The notes: generated from the letters alone by a model not told the origin. A stretch of 64,000 nt of DNA from Cryobacterium breve (GCF_027594785.1 NZ_CP075584.1:1860001-1924000), one strand, 5' to 3'. Counted from the stretch's first letter, positions 39,313-49,254 are shown. Translations and numbers: made by a program.

Positions 39313-41293
39313 CTAGTCCCGCTCTTCGGACAGCAGGCTGGGCGCACTCAGGCGGGCGCCCGGCGCGGTCGCCGGGCTCTCGATGGGACTCGGGCCCGCG
39401 ACCTGCTCGGAGTAGAGGCGCGCGTAGACGCCGTCCGCAGCCAGCAGGCCGCCGTGGGTCCCGCTCTCGACGATCCGGCCGCCGTCGACGACGAAGATCA
39501 CGTCGGCCGCGACGATCGTCGAGAGCCGGTGGGCGATCGCGATCGTGGTGCGGCCGCGGGACGCGGTGTCGAGTGCCGCCTGCACGACCCGCTCGGAAAT
39601 GGCGTCGAGGGCGCTCGTCGCCTCGTCGAGGATGAGCACCTCCGGGTTCTTCAGGAGCACGCGCGCGATCGCGATGCGCTGTTTCTCGCCGCCGGAGAGC
39701 CGATAGCCGCGCTCACCGACGACGGTGTCATAGCCGGCGGGGAAGGACGCGATCGTGTCGTGGATGCTCGCGGACCGGGCCGCGGCCTCGAGTTCGTCCG
39801 CCGTGGCATCCGGTTTCGCGTAGCGGAGGTTCTCGGCGATGGTCGCGTGGAAGAGGTAGGTCTCCTGGCTCACGATGCCGATGTGGGAGACGAGGGACTG
39901 CTGGGCAAGGTCGCGCACATCGATCCCTCCGAACAGGACCCGCCCCGCCGTCGCCTCGTAGAAGCGGGGAATCAAGTAGGAGACGGTCGTCTTCCCGGCC
40001 CCGGACGGTCCGACGAACGCGGCGAACTGGCCGGGCTCGATCGTGAACGAGACCTGGTCGAGGGTGGGCCGGGACTCGCCGGCGGCATCCGGATAGGCGA
40101 AGGTCACGTCGTCGAACTCGACCCGCCCGGTCGCGGGGCCGCTCTCGGGCACGGCGAGCGCGGTCGGGGAATCCTGGATCGCGGGGACGAGGTCGAGGTA
40201 CTGGAAGATCCGCGCGAAGAGGGCGCTCGAGGTCTGCAGGTCGAGGGCGACGCGCATCAGCCCGAGCAGCGGGAACAGCAGCCGGGACTGGACCGTCGTG
40301 AACGCGACGATCGTGCCGGCGGTGATGTCTGCTGAACCGTTGCTCATCAGCAGGCCGGCGACGAGGTAGACGATCGCGGGGATGCTGGAGAGGAAGATGC
40401 TGACCATGGCGAAGAACCATTGGCCGCTCATCTGCTGGCTGACCTGCAGGCGCACCTGGTTGTCGTTCTCGTTCGAGTAGCGGCCGATCTCGGCCTGCTG
40501 CCTGGTGAAGCTCTTGGAGAGCAGGATCCCGGAGACGCTCAGGGTCTCCTGGGTGATCGCGGTCATGTCCGAGAGCGATTCCTGCGTTTTGGCGGCGATC
40601 CGGGCGCGCACCTGGCCGACGCGGCGCTGGGCGATCACGAGGATCGGCATCAGGATGAGGGCGACGATCGTGAGCTGCCAGTCGAGCAGCAGCATCGCGA
40701 CGAACGCGGCGAGCACCGTGACGGCGTTGCCGAGCAGGCTCGAGATGGTGTTGGTGAGCACGCTCGCGACGCCGCCGACGTCGTTCTGCAGCCTCGACTG
40801 GATGATCCCGGTCTTGGTGCGGGTGAAGAAGCTCAGGCTCCATGGCCTGCAGGTGGGTGAACAGCCGCACCCGCAGGGAGCCCATCACGGTGTTGCCGAC
40901 GCTCGCGGTGAGCCAGGTCTGCCACACCCCGAGCAGCTGGGAACCGAGGTAGATCGCGATCATGAGCCCGACGAGGGTCGCGAGGTGCGGCAGGTTCGGC
41001 AATCCCCCTGGCGGGAACAGGCCCTCGTCGAAGGCACGCTGCACGAGCAGGGGCGGCACGACCGACAGCGCGGCGCTGATGATCACGAGAACGACGGTGA
41101 TGGTGAGGGCGGTGCGGTGCGGCGCGAACAGCGCGGCGATGCGGCCGAGCAGGTTCGGGATCCGCGGTGCTTCCGCGTTCTCGGCGCGCTGGGCGACCGG
41201 GTCACCGCCGCTGATCCGCCCGCGCGGGCGTCCGTACTGTCCAGGCCGGCCGGAGGGGGCTGACCCGCCGCCGTGGCCGTGCATTGCACTCAT
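39313..41293 (-). CDS. ABC exporter with fused membrane and ATPase domains (frame break)
   Basis: A ~659-residue half-exporter of the MsbA/LmrA type. After a Gly-rich N-terminus, six membrane segments (residues ~60-330) lead into the nucleotide-binding domain with GPSGAGKTTVSYLIPRFYEA, LSGGEKQRIAIARVLLKNPEVLILDEATSALD and IAIAHRLSTI. The frame breaks at 40834-40840 (CAGGCTC); dropping one base restores FTHLQAMELSFFTRTKTGIIQSRLQNDVGG, the conserved intracellular loop. Drug, lipid or peptide export are all possible. Works as a homodimer unless a partner exists elsewhere. Confidence 0.88.
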
Positions 41294-41350
41294 GCAGCCA
41301 GCCTAAGCGCCGCCGCGGCGACATCCGCTCGCCTGCACGGCACGCAACTG

Positions 41351-41406
41351 TGCCCGTGGCGGACAACTGTTCCCGGTGCGAGGGAAACAGTTGTCCGTAA
41401 CGGGCA
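41351..41406. repeat. Extragenic palindromic repeat (GGACAACTGTT type), copy 1
   Basis: Outer arms TGCCCGT/ACGGGCA enclose GGACAACTGTTCCC and GGGAAACAGTTGTCC. A related element occurs at 51971-52006. Both lie in intergenic gaps at gene ends, suggesting a dispersed REP-like family or terminator-like structure. Confidence 0.65.
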
Positions 41407-41438
41407 CGGTCGTCGATCGGGCGGATGCCCGGGCCTGG

Positions 41439-42420
41439 TCAGCCCTTCGTCGAGCCGGCCAGGAGCCCGCGCACGAAGTACCGTTGCAGGCTGAAGAACA
41501 CGATGAGCGGCACGATCAGCGACACGAAGGCGGCGGCCGTCAGGCGCTGCCAGTCCTGGCCCCGGGTACCGGTGAGTTCGGCGAGCCGCTGGGTGAGCGG
41601 GGCGACGTCCGGGGTCCCGCCCGAGAAGATCAGCGCGACCAGCAGGTCGTTCCAGACCCAGAGGAACTGGAAGATCGCGAAGGACGCGAGCGCGGGCACC
41701 GCGAGCGGCAGCACGATCCGGAAGAAGACCTGGCCGTGGCTGGCGCCGTCGACCCTGGCCGCTTCGATGACCTCACTCGGGATCTCGGAGATGAAGTTGT
41801 GCAGCAGGAAGATCGCCAGCGGCAACGCGAAGATTGTGTGCGCGATCCAGACCGGAAGGTAGTTCTGGGCCGGGATCATCGGGATCAGCTGGTGCAGCGC
41901 CTCCTGACCGGGCTTCAGGATCGCGGTGAACATCTGGAGCAGCGGGATCAGCGCGAGCTGCAGGGGCACGATCTGCAGCGCGAACACGAGCACGAAGAGG
42001 GCGCCGCTGCCCTTGAACTTGATCCAGGCGAAGGCGTATGCGGCCATCGAGGCGATCACGAGCGGGAAGATCGTGGCGGGGATCGCGATCGCGAGGGAGT
42101 TCACGAAGTACGCGCCGAGCCTGCGGGGATGACTGCGAGGTGGAGAGCAGCACCTCCTTGTAGTTGTCGAGCGTGAAGCCCGGGTTCTGCAGGATGGTCC
42201 ACCACCCCGTCGTGGTGATCAGCCCGGCGGGCCGGAAGGAGGAGACGAACAGGCCGAAGGTCGGCAGCGTCCAGAGGATCGCGATGACGAGCGAAACGAC
42301 CGTCGCCGTGCGCGACGTGAGGCGCCGTTTCACCCTGGCCGACTTGGTGCCGACGGTGACGACCTCGAGGGCATTCTTCTTGGTGCCGACGATGGGCAGG
42401 TCGACTACGTTGTCGCTCAT
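41439..42420 (-). CDS. Alpha-glucoside-type ABC permease (MalG/AglG-like, frame break)
   Basis: A ~326-residue permease of the binding-protein-dependent MalG family. The N-terminal ~35 residues are cytoplasmic, then helix one (VVSLVIAILWTLPTFGLFVSSF). The EAA loop reads EVIEAARVDGASHGQVFFRIVLPLAVPAL. The C-terminus SLQRYFVRGLLAGSTKG is characteristic. The frame breaks at 42117-42123 (GAGCCTG on +); removing one base joins SQSSPQ to LGAYFVNSLAIAIPAT. It overlaps the partner permease gene by four bases. Confidence 0.88.
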
Positions 42421-43389
42421 CGGATCTCCCTCTGCTTGCGCATGATTCGTACGTTGTAGATGACAATCGGCAGCACCATCAGGAACAGCACGATCGCGAG
42501 AGCGGCGCCACGGCCCTGCTCACCAGCTCGGAATGCCTGCGTGTACATCTCGTTGGCGATGACGCTCGTGTTGAAGTTACCGGCGGTCATCGTGCGCACG
42601 ATGTCGAAGACCTTGAGGGTGGCGATCGAGATGGTCGTGATCACGACGACGAGCGAGCCGCGGATGCCGGGGATCGTCACGTTCGTGAACCGCTGCCAGG
42701 CGTTGGTTCCATCGAGTTCGGCTGCCTCGATCTGCTCGGTCGGGACCCCCTTGATGGCTGCGGAGAGGATGACCATGGCGAATCCGGTCTGGATCCAGAT
42801 CATCACGATGATCAGGAGGAAGGTGTTGATCGGCGAGGTCTGGAGCCACTGCACCGGCTGGCCGCCGAGCCAGACCACGATCTGGTTCAGGAGGCCGATC
42901 TGGTCGCTTCCTCCCGACTTGTAGTCGTAGATGGAAGCGCCAGATGATTCCGGCGCCGACGAAGGAGATCGCCATCGGCATGAAGACGAGGGCCTTGAAG
43001 TATTTCTCTCCACGGGACTTGTCGATGAAGACCGCGTAGCCGAGGCCGATGGCCGTTGAGATCGTCGGCACGACGACAACCCAGATCAGGGTGTTCCCCA
43101 GGGTGATCAGAGCAGCCGGCTGGGTGAACATCCAGACGAAGTTCTCGGCGCCGACGTAGGCACCCGAACTGTTGGTGAACGCCAGGAGGGAGGTGCGGAA
43201 TGCCGGGTAGATCAAACCGGCAAGCAGTAGGAGGAGGGCGGGCGCGATGAAGAAAGTCAGCTGCCAATAGTCGCGCCCGCGTTTGGGCGCCCTGTCTATC
43301 AGGAAAAGCAGGAGACCAATGACAAGCGCGAACGCTGCCAGTGCCCCCACTACCTGGATTATCTTTCCGAGTAAGTCTGCGGTCGTCAT
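42417..43389 (-). CDS. Alpha-glucoside-type ABC permease (MalF/AglF-like, frame break)
   Basis: A ~323-residue permease. LTFFIAPALLLLLAGLIYPAFRTSLLAF begins the membrane part. The EAA loop is EQIEAAELDGTNAWQRFTNVTIPGIRG. The frame breaks near 42936-42942: AGIIWRF must continue as IYDYKSGGSDQIGLLNQ, which requires removing one base in TTCCATC. This context differs from the AGCT pattern. It follows the binding-protein gene after two strong hairpins. No ATPase is encoded in this operon, so a shared MsiK-type ATPase from elsewhere probably powers it. Confidence 0.86.
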
Positions 43390-43480
43390 TGGCCGGTCCC
43401 TTCAATCGTGCGCGAAGCGGTCGTGCGAGGGGTCGCGTGGAGGTCTTGTGGGTGGTGCGGGTCGTGCGTGAGGCGGGTGG

Positions 43481-43542
43481 CGGGGCCCGCCGACTTCTCG
43501 GCAGGCCCCGCCCCGGTTGGGGCACCCGGTACCGGGTGCCCC
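43481..43542 (-). promoter_or_regulatory. Two consecutive hairpins after the AglE-like gene
   Basis: Hairpin A pairs 43481-43493 with 43498-43510 (one mismatch). Hairpin B, GGGGCACCCGGT/ACCGGGTGCCCC (43519-43542), is a perfect 24-base palindrome. They begin 7 bases past the binding-protein stop and precede the permease genes, so differential expression by attenuation or mRNA protection is likely. Confidence 0.75.
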
Positions 43543-43548
43543 GGGGAA

Positions 43549-44913
43549 CTAGCTCTTCGGCCAGCTCGCCTCAATGGTGTCCGTGACCTTCTGGCTGCTG
43601 TCGCCGCTCAGCCAGGACACGATGCCCTTCCAGAACGAGTCGGTGCCGACGGCACCGGGCATCAGGTCGGAACCGTCGAAACGGAACACCGTCTTCGGGT
43701 CCTGCAGGATGGTGATGCTCTGCTTGAGCAGGTCGCTCGAGGCGTTCGCGGGGTCAAGGCCGGTGTTGGCGCTGATCACGCCGCCCTCCTTCACCCGGTT
43801 GTTCGCCCAGGTGTCACTGGACAGGTAGGTGAGCGTCGCGGTGATCGCGTCGCTCGTCTTGAAGGCTCCGACGAGCTCGCCGCCACCGGTGACCGCCTGG
43901 TCGCCGCCGGCCTTGACCGGGGGAAGGAGGAACGCGTAGACATCGCCCGTGGGGGAAACCGTCACTGCGGAGCCGTCCGCCTTCTTCCAGAAGCCCTCGT
44001 AGAACGAGGCCTGGTGGTGCAGGGAGCACTTGCCGTCGAGGATCGGGAGGCCCGCGTCGCCGAACTGAGTGGAGATGATCGACGAGACATCGCCGAGACC
44101 GCCGTTGACGTCATCCGGGTTCTTGAGGATCGCGCCGACGGAGTCGAACGCCTTCACGATGGCGGGGTCGTTGAACGGGATCTTGTGCGTGACCCACTTG
44201 TCGTAGGTGTCCGCGCCGGCCTGGCGCAGCACGTAGTCCTCGACCCAGTCCGTTCCCGGCCATCCGGTTGCGTCACCGGAACCGACACCGGCACACCACG
44301 GCTTGTGGTCGCCGTCGGCCGCGATCTTCGCGGTGAGTGCGGTCAGTTCATCGAGGGTCTTCGGGATCTCGTAGCCCTTGGCCTTGAATTCCGCGGGCGA
44401 GTACCAGACGTAGCCCTTGACGCTCGCCATCAGCGGGGCGGCGTAGAAGGTGCCGTCGGCTGCGGTGCCGTAGCCCTTCCAGTCCTTCGACCACCACTTG
44501 TCGACGTTCGCCTCGACGGCGGCCGGCGCCTTCTTGAGGAAGCCGGCAGCAGCGAGCTTGTTGAAGAGGCCCGGCTGCGGGATGATGCCGATGTCGGGAG
44601 CGTTGCCACCCTCGGCGAGCACCGCGATCTGGGCCTCGAATTCCTTCGTGCCCTGGTAGGTGACCTTGATGCCCGTGCAGGACTGGAAGTCGGCCCAGGA
44701 GTTGACGAGGCGATCGGCCTCGACGTCCTGGATGGTGCCGCCGATCTTGACCTCGGGGCTGTCCTTGAACGTCCCGTAGGACGCGTAGTCGGCACAGTTG
44801 GACGACGACGAACTGGATGCGGCGATATCGCCCGTGCATCCGGTCAGGGCGAGTCCGACCACGGCCGCGGTGGCCAGTGGCAGATAGAGCCGGCGGTGCT
44901 GCTTCACGCTCAT
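43549..44913 (-). CDS. Alpha-glucoside-binding lipoprotein (AglE-like)
   Basis: A 454-residue extracytoplasmic receptor of the large (MalE-type) class. The lipoprotein signal is VVGLALTGCTGDIAASSSSS. Internal features such as FEAQIAVLAEGGNAPDIGIIPQPGL, GYVWYSPAEFKAKGYEIPKTLDEL, DWVEDYVLRQAGADTYDKWVTHKIPFNDP and FWKGIVSWLSGD match AglE-like receptors. The ATG at 44913 follows GAGGAGAA. First gene of the operon, with two perfect LacI-type operators upstream and a divergent LacI gene. Confidence 0.86.
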   Translation of the reverse strand: MSVKQHRRLYLPLATAAVVGLALTGCTGDIAASSSSSSNCADYASYGTFKDSPEVKIGGTIQDVEADRLVNSWADFQSCTGIKVTYQGTKEFEAQIAVLAEGGNAPDIGIIPQPGLFNKLAAAGFLKKAPAAVEANVDKWWSKDWKGYGTAADGTFYAAPLMASVKGYVWYSPAEFKAKGYEIPKTLDELTALTAKIAADGDHKPWCAGVGSGDATGWPGTDWVEDYVLRQAGADTYDKWVTHKIPFNDPAIVKAFDSVGAILKNPDDVNGGLGDVSSIISTQFGDAGLPILDGKCSLHHQASFYEGFWKKADGSAVTVSPTGDVYAFLLPPVKAGGDQAVTGGGELVGAFKTSDAITATLTYLSSDTWANNRVKEGGVISANTGLDPANASSDLLKQSITILQDPKTVFRFDGSDLMPGAVGTDSFWKGIVSWLSGDSSQKVTDTIEASWPKS

Positions 44914-45066
44914 GCGTTTCTCCTCATTGAGTGATGCGGGTACGCAAGCTATGCGGTTCACGTACCGAAATGTGATGCGGGACTGTGTTGCGGGTATGTA
45001 CTGCGGGAATCAAGAACTGCAATACGGGATCGTGCAGGTACCCGATTCCCCCTGCCTTCGTGGGTA

Positions 45067-45080
45067 AGGAACCGGTTCCA
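45067..45080. promoter_or_regulatory. LacI operator (proximal to AglE-like gene)
   Basis: AGGAACCGGTTCCA shares the GGAACCGGTTCC core with the site at 45211, 144 bases away in the same divergent region. Confidence 0.75.
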
Positions 45081-45210
45081 CATCACAAACTACGGGAGGT
45101 CTGCGGGATTGGCAAGACAATCTTTGTCACGAAATCGCAAAGATTGGGGCAATGATCGCGCGACCACGCACACGCGGGCATTAAAAGTGTCACAGTTCAG
45201 CACTTTCTGC

Positions 45211-45224
45211 TGGAACCGGTTCCA
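45211..45224. promoter_or_regulatory. LacI operator (proximal to lacI-type gene)
   Basis: TGGAACCGGTTCCA is a perfect 14-base palindrome, 55 bases ahead of the LacI-type start. The CG-centred form is typical of MalR/AglR-like repressors. Confidence 0.82.
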
Positions 45225-45278
45225 GTATCGTCGACAGGAGCGCTACTCTTTCGTTACCGATCCAAAGGAGGACGAGTC

Positions 45279-46316
45279 GTGAGCGCAATCGCCGACGTGG
45301 CACGCCTCGCAGGGGTCGCAAAAGCCACGGCATCCCGCGCGCTCAGCGGTCGCGGTTACGTTTCGGAAGCGACCCGGCTCCGGGTCGTCGCGGCCGCGAG
45401 GGAAATCGGCTACGTCGCTTCACCGAATGCCGCGAGCCTCGTGACCGGGCGCACGAAGAACGTCGGCGTGATCATCCCGTTCATCAGCCGGTGGTTCTTC
45501 TCTGAGGTACTCGAGAGCCTGGAACAGGCCCTGCTTGCAGAGGGCTACGACATGACTCTCTACAACCTCCCGGCGGCGTCTGCCGAACGCGACAGCGTCT
45601 TCGAATACTTCCTCGCTCGCAAGCGGTTCGACGGGGTCATCTCGGTCGGCGTCGCCCTGAGCGAGGCTGAGGTCGATCGACTTCACCGCCTCGGCAGGCC
45701 ATTGATCGGCATCGGCGGGCCGATCAGGGATGTGCACACGATCGCGATCGACGATGTCGCGACAGCGCGGCTCGCGACCGAACACCTGCTCGGCCTCGGC
45801 CACGTCGACGTCGTGCACGTCGGCGGAGATCCGATCGACGAGATGGACTTCCGGGTGCACAGTCAACGCCTCAGCGGCTTCTACTCCGCAATGCGCGACG
45901 CCGGCCGCTCGACGGACCGATGCTTCTACCCCTGTGAATTCAGCATGCCCGGCGGCTACGAGGTGGGGTTGTCCGTGCTCGGCGACCCGCGGACCCGTCC
46001 GACCGCCATCTTCGCCGCGAGTGACGAAATCGCCATCGGTGTCATCGTCGCGGCGCGAGAACTCGGCATCCAGGTGCCGGCCGAGCTGTCCGTGATCGGC
46101 ATCGACGGGCATCCGTACGCCGACATGTTCCGCCTCACGACCCTGGAACAGCATCCACGCAGGCAGGGGCACCTCGCCGTGAGCGCGCTCCTGACCGAGC
46201 TCGCGCGCCCGACGGACGCGGACGCGCGGCCCGAGGAGGACGGCTACCTGACGGTGCTGCCGACGAACCTCGTGATCCGGTCGAGCACGAGCGGCCCGCA
46301 CCGGCCACGCCGTTAG
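45279..46316 (+). CDS. LacI-family regulator of the AglEFG-type transporter
   Basis: A 345-residue repressor. HTH at the very N-terminus: AIADVARLAGVAKATASRALSGRGYVS; hinge SPNAASLVTGRTKNVGVIIPF. The effector domain contains AIDDVATARLATEHLLGLGH, FAASDEIAIGVIVAARELG and VIGIDGHPYADMFRLTTLEQHP. The GTG start at 45279 is fixed by a strong AAAGGAGGA. Divergent from the binding-protein gene over two GGAACCGGTTCC operators. Its 3' end overlaps the convergent MFS gene by four bases. Confidence 0.92.
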   Translation: MSAIADVARLAGVAKATASRALSGRGYVSEATRLRVVAAAREIGYVASPNAASLVTGRTKNVGVIIPFISRWFFSEVLESLEQALLAEGYDMTLYNLPAASAERDSVFEYFLARKRFDGVISVGVALSEAEVDRLHRLGRPLIGIGGPIRDVHTIAIDDVATARLATEHLLGLGHVDVVHVGGDPIDEMDFRVHSQRLSGFYSAMRDAGRSTDRCFYPCEFSMPGGYEVGLSVLGDPRTRPTAIFAASDEIAIGVIVAARELGIQVPAELSVIGIDGHPYADMFRLTTLEQHPRRQGHLAVSALLTELARPTDADARPEEDGYLTVLPTNLVIRSSTSGPHRPRR

Positions 46317-47605
46317 CTGTCGCCGGCGCCGATCGCTTCTGCCTCTTCGAACTCGTCCTCCATCGCGCCGTCCGCGCGGGCGAGGTGGCGGTGGCCGATC
46401 ACGAGGATCGCGCAGGCGACGAGAACGGATGCAGCCCCGGCGTAGAAGGGGACCGCCGGCCCGAAGAACTCGGCGAGCAGCGTTGCGGCAGGCGGCGCGA
46501 TCGCGCCGCCGAGGAACCGCACGCCGGAGTACGCCGAGGAGGCGACCGGGCGCGGCAGGTCGGTCGCCTCCATCACCGACTCGGTGAGCACGGTGTTGAG
46601 CACGCCGAGCAGCAGGCCGCCGACGATGACGCAGGTCACGACGCCCGCGGCCGAGCCGATGAACAGGCCGGCGGTCGCGAGGTCGATGGCGAGCAGGGGC
46701 AGCACGAGCCAGAGCACCCGGCTGCGGCGCATCCGCCTGGTCAGGAGCGGGGCGACCCAGACCGAGGTGACGGCGAGCGAGATGCCCCAGCCGAAGAAGA
46801 CCAGGCCGAGGGTGATCGCACTGCCGAGGCCGAGCGGCACGAGCGCGAACGGCGTGTACGCGAGCAGCACGAAGAAGCCGATGTTGTAGAACAGTGCGGC
46901 GCTCGCGAGGATGCCGAGCCCCGGCCGGGCGAGGGCCCGGAACGGCGCTGACAGCCGGATCGGGGCGGGCTTCTGCGGCTCCTTCTTCAGCATCACGATG
47001 ATCGCGACGAACCCGATCGCCATCAGCGCCGCGCTGCCGAAGAACGGTCCGCGCCAGCTGATGCTGCCGAGCAGCCCGCCGATGAGCGGGCCGATCGCGA
47101 TGCCGAGCCCGAGGGCCGCCTCGTAGAGGATGATCGCCGAAGACGTGCCTCCGGAGGCCGCGCCGACGATGGTCGCGAGCGCGGTCGAGATGAAGAGCGC
47201 GTTGCCGAGTCCCCAGCCGGCGCGGAAGCCGATGATGGTCTCGACGTTCTGGGACAGGCCCGCGGCGAGCGCGAACACGATGATGAGCGCGAGGCCGATC
47301 AGCAGGGTGCGCTTCGCGCCGATCCGGCTGGACAGCCAGCTCGTGAAGAACATCGCGATCCCGGTGATGACCAGGTAGCTCGTGAAGAGCATCTCGGTCT
47401 GGGTCGGGCTCGCGGCGAGGTCGCGGGCGATCGCAGGCAGGATCGGGTCGACGAGGCCGATGCCCATGAACGCGATCACGCACGCGAAGGCGACGGCCCA
47501 GACCGCGGTCGGCTGGTGCAGGATGCTGCCGCCGCCTTCCGGGCGACCGTGTACGTCGGTCGCGGCGGGGGTTCCGTGTTCCGCCAGTGCTCTCACGCGG
47601 CTCAT
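46313..47605 (-). CDS. MFS drug efflux transporter (DHA1 type)
   Basis: A 430-residue exporter with twelve hydrophobic segments. After a ~30-residue polar start it reads AVAFACVIAFMGIGLVDPILPAIARDL, the usual DHA1 first helix. SRIGAKRTLLIG is the motif A loop between helices 2 and 3, and LGIAIGPLIGGLLG resembles antiporter motif C. The start overlaps the upstream MarR gene stop as ATGA, so expression is coupled. The substrate is probably a toxic compound also sensed by that MarR protein. Confidence 0.88.
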   Translation of the reverse strand: MSRVRALAEHGTPAATDVHGRPEGGGSILHQPTAVWAVAFACVIAFMGIGLVDPILPAIARDLAASPTQTEMLFTSYLVITGIAMFFTSWLSSRIGAKRTLLIGLALIIVFALAAGLSQNVETIIGFRAGWGLGNALFISTALATIVGAASGGTSSAIILYEAALGLGIAIGPLIGGLLGSISWRGPFFGSAALMAIGFVAIIVMLKKEPQKPAPIRLSAPFRALARPGLGILASAALFYNIGFFVLLAYTPFALVPLGLGSAITLGLVFFGWGISLAVTSVWVAPLLTRRMRRSRVLWLVLPLLAIDLATAGLFIGSAAGVVTCVIVGGLLLGVLNTVLTESVMEATDLPRPVASSAYSGVRFLGGAIAPPAATLLAEFFGPAVPFYAGAASVLVACAILVIGHRHLARADGAMEDEFEEAEAIGAGDS

Positions 47606-48099
47606 GCGCGAGCTCCGGCCGGATTCCCGGCCGTGGGTGACGCCGCACCTGCCGGCACCCGCTCGGCAGGCACTTCACTGCCGTCGAGGCGTTCGCGGAG
47701 GATGTCGACGGCATTGCGGATCGTGGCGAGGTCGGCATCCGCCAGCCCGTCGAACATCGGCAGGAGGGCTTCGGCGAGTTCGCTGCGCCAGGCGGAGAGC
47801 GCCGCGTCCCCCGCGGGGGTGATCACGGTGCTCGTGACGCGGGCGTCGAGTGGGTCGGCGAGGCGTGCGGCCCAGCCGCGCTCGACGAGGTGTGCGACGA
47901 GCTTGGTCGCGGTCGGCTGCGAAATGCGGCTGCGGGCGGCGACCTCGCCGAGACGGATCGGACCGAGCTGGCGGAGCACGCTCAGGGTGCGCCAGACCGC
48001 TGGCGACTCCCGGCCGTCCGCGGCATGGGCGGCGACCCGGGCGAGCCGGTGGTTCACGGTGATCAGGTCACCGAGGAGTGCGGGAAGGTCAGAAGGCAT
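47602..48099 (-). CDS. MarR-family regulator of adjacent MFS exporter
   Basis: A 165-residue winged-helix protein: PAVWRTLSVLRQLGPIRLGEVAARSRISQPTATKLVAHLVERGWAARLADPLDARVTSTVITPAG. I chose the ATG at 48099, preceded by GGGGGA, rather than the longer frame from 48135. The reason is that two palindromes at 48113-48148 would otherwise sit inside the coding region; they fit operators in the promoter. Its Pro/Ala-rich tail is unremarkable. First gene of a two-gene efflux operon. Confidence 0.85.
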   Translation of the reverse strand: MPSDLPALLGDLITVNHRLARVAAHAADGRESPAVWRTLSVLRQLGPIRLGEVAARSRISQPTATKLVAHLVERGWAARLADPLDARVTSTVITPAGDAALSAWRSELAEALLPMFDGLADADLATIRNAVDILRERLDGSEVPAERVPAGAASPTAGNPAGARA

Positions 48100-48112
48100 T
48101 CCCCCACTGTAC

Positions 48113-48148
48113 ATAGCTTGGCTATCTATGTCCATAGCCCGGCTATGG
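48113..48148. promoter_or_regulatory. Two MarR-type palindromes
   Basis: ATAGCTTGGCTAT (48113-48125) and CCATAGCCCGGCTATGG (48132-48148, perfect) share ATAGC/GCTAT arms. They lie directly ahead of the MarR start and should be its autoregulatory operators. Confidence 0.78.
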
Positions 48149-48202
48149 ACATCCGCTCGAGCGGCCGGATTGGGTCGAGTCGAACAGTCGGGTCAAACAG
48201 CA

Positions 48203-48235
48203 GAGGGCGCCGCATCCAGTGGATGCGACGCCCTC
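48203..48235 (-). terminator. Terminator after rplL
   Basis: GAGGGCG (48203-48209) pairs with CGCCCTC (48229-48235), enclosing an inner stem CGCATCCA/TGGATGCG. It lies ~60 bases beyond the rplL stop, and a T-rich stretch follows on the minus strand. Confidence 0.78.
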
Positions 48236-48297
48236 GGCGTGTTGCGAATCGATCGGCTGACGCCTGTCGACCTCGAGTGAACCCCCTGGGGGCCCGA

Positions 48298-48681
48298 CTA
48301 CTTGAGGGTGACGGTGGCGCCGGCGGCCTCGAGGGAAGCCTTGCCCTTTTCGGCAGCTTCCTTCGTGACGCCCTCGAGGACGGCCTTCGGCGCGCCATCG
48401 ACAACGGCCTTGGCCTCGCCGAGGCCCAGGCTGGTGAGCTCGCGCACAACCTTGATGACCTGGATCTTCTTGTCGCCAACGGACTCGAGGATGACGTCGA
48501 AGGCGCTCTGCTCTTCGACCTCTTCAACGGCGGCGGCGGGGCCAGCGGCACCGGCGACGGCGACGGGGGCTGCTGCGGTGACCTCGAAGGTCTCCTCGAA
48601 CGCCTTGACGAACTCGGAAAGCTCGATGAGGGTCAGGCCCTTGAACTGTTCGAGCAATTCTTCGGTGGAAAGCTTTGCCAT
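48298..48681 (-). CDS. rplL: Ribosomal protein bL12 (L7/L12)
   Basis: The 127-residue stalk protein that recruits translation factors to the ribosome. N-terminal dimerisation part [28 protein letters not shown], an Ala/Val-rich hinge, then the C-terminal domain [45 protein letters not shown]. Normal length. Follows rplJ by 44 bases, the standard rplJL order. Confidence 0.97.
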   Translation of the reverse strand: MAKLSTEELLEQFKGLTLIELSEFVKAFEETFEVTAAAPVAVAGAAGPAAAVEEVEEQSAFDVILESVGDKKIQVIKVVRELTSLGLGEAKAVVDGAPKAVLEGVTKEAAEKGKASLEAAGATVTLK

Positions 48682-48725
48682 GATTATTCTCCCTATAGTT
48701 TCTTAGTTACTCACCGCTAGCAGGC

Positions 48726-49249
48726 CTATGCCTGGTTCGCGGACTCCTGCTTCTCACGCAGTGCTTCGATGGTGCGAACAGCCTTCGAAAGCGGTGCGTT
48801 GAACAGATATGCGGCTCCGAACAGCGAGGCCTTGAACGCGCCGGCCAGCTTGGCCAGCAGCACTTCACGGGACTCGAGGTCGGCGAGCTTGCCTACCTCT
48901 TCGGCAGTGAGCGGGCTACCGTCGAAGTAACCACCCTTCACTACCAGGAGAGGGTTTGCCTTGGTAAAGGCACGCAGGGTCTTCGCGACGGCGACGGGGT
49001 CTCCGTGCACGAAGGCGATGGCGGACGGGCCGGCAAGTTCGTCGTCAAACGACGTGATGCCGGCGTTGTTGGCCGCAATCTTGGTGAGCGTGTTCTTTAC
49101 CACGGCGTACGTGGCGTCCGCACTGATGGAAACGCGCAGCGTCTTGAGCCTGCGCAACAGTGAGACCGCGGTACTCGGTGAGCAGAACGGCGGTCGAGCT
49201 CTGGAATTTCTCCGTCAGGCTCGGCGACCGTTGCTTCCTTGTTCGCCAT
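48726..49249 (-). CDS. rplJ: Ribosomal protein uL10 (two frame breaks)
   Basis: The stalk base protein that anchors L7/L12 dimers. Corrected length is 173 residues. The start ATG at 49249 follows AGAGGAG and reads [10 protein letters not shown], then the frame breaks at 49216-49222 (CAGGCTC on +). Removing one base gives [23 protein letters not shown], followed by a second break at 49146-49152 (GAGCCTG). Removing one base there restores [28 protein letters not shown] and the rest. The gene is essential, so both breaks must be sequence errors or decoded around. This is the key evidence for the window-wide error pattern. Confidence 0.93.
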
Positions 49250-49254
49250 GGCGC

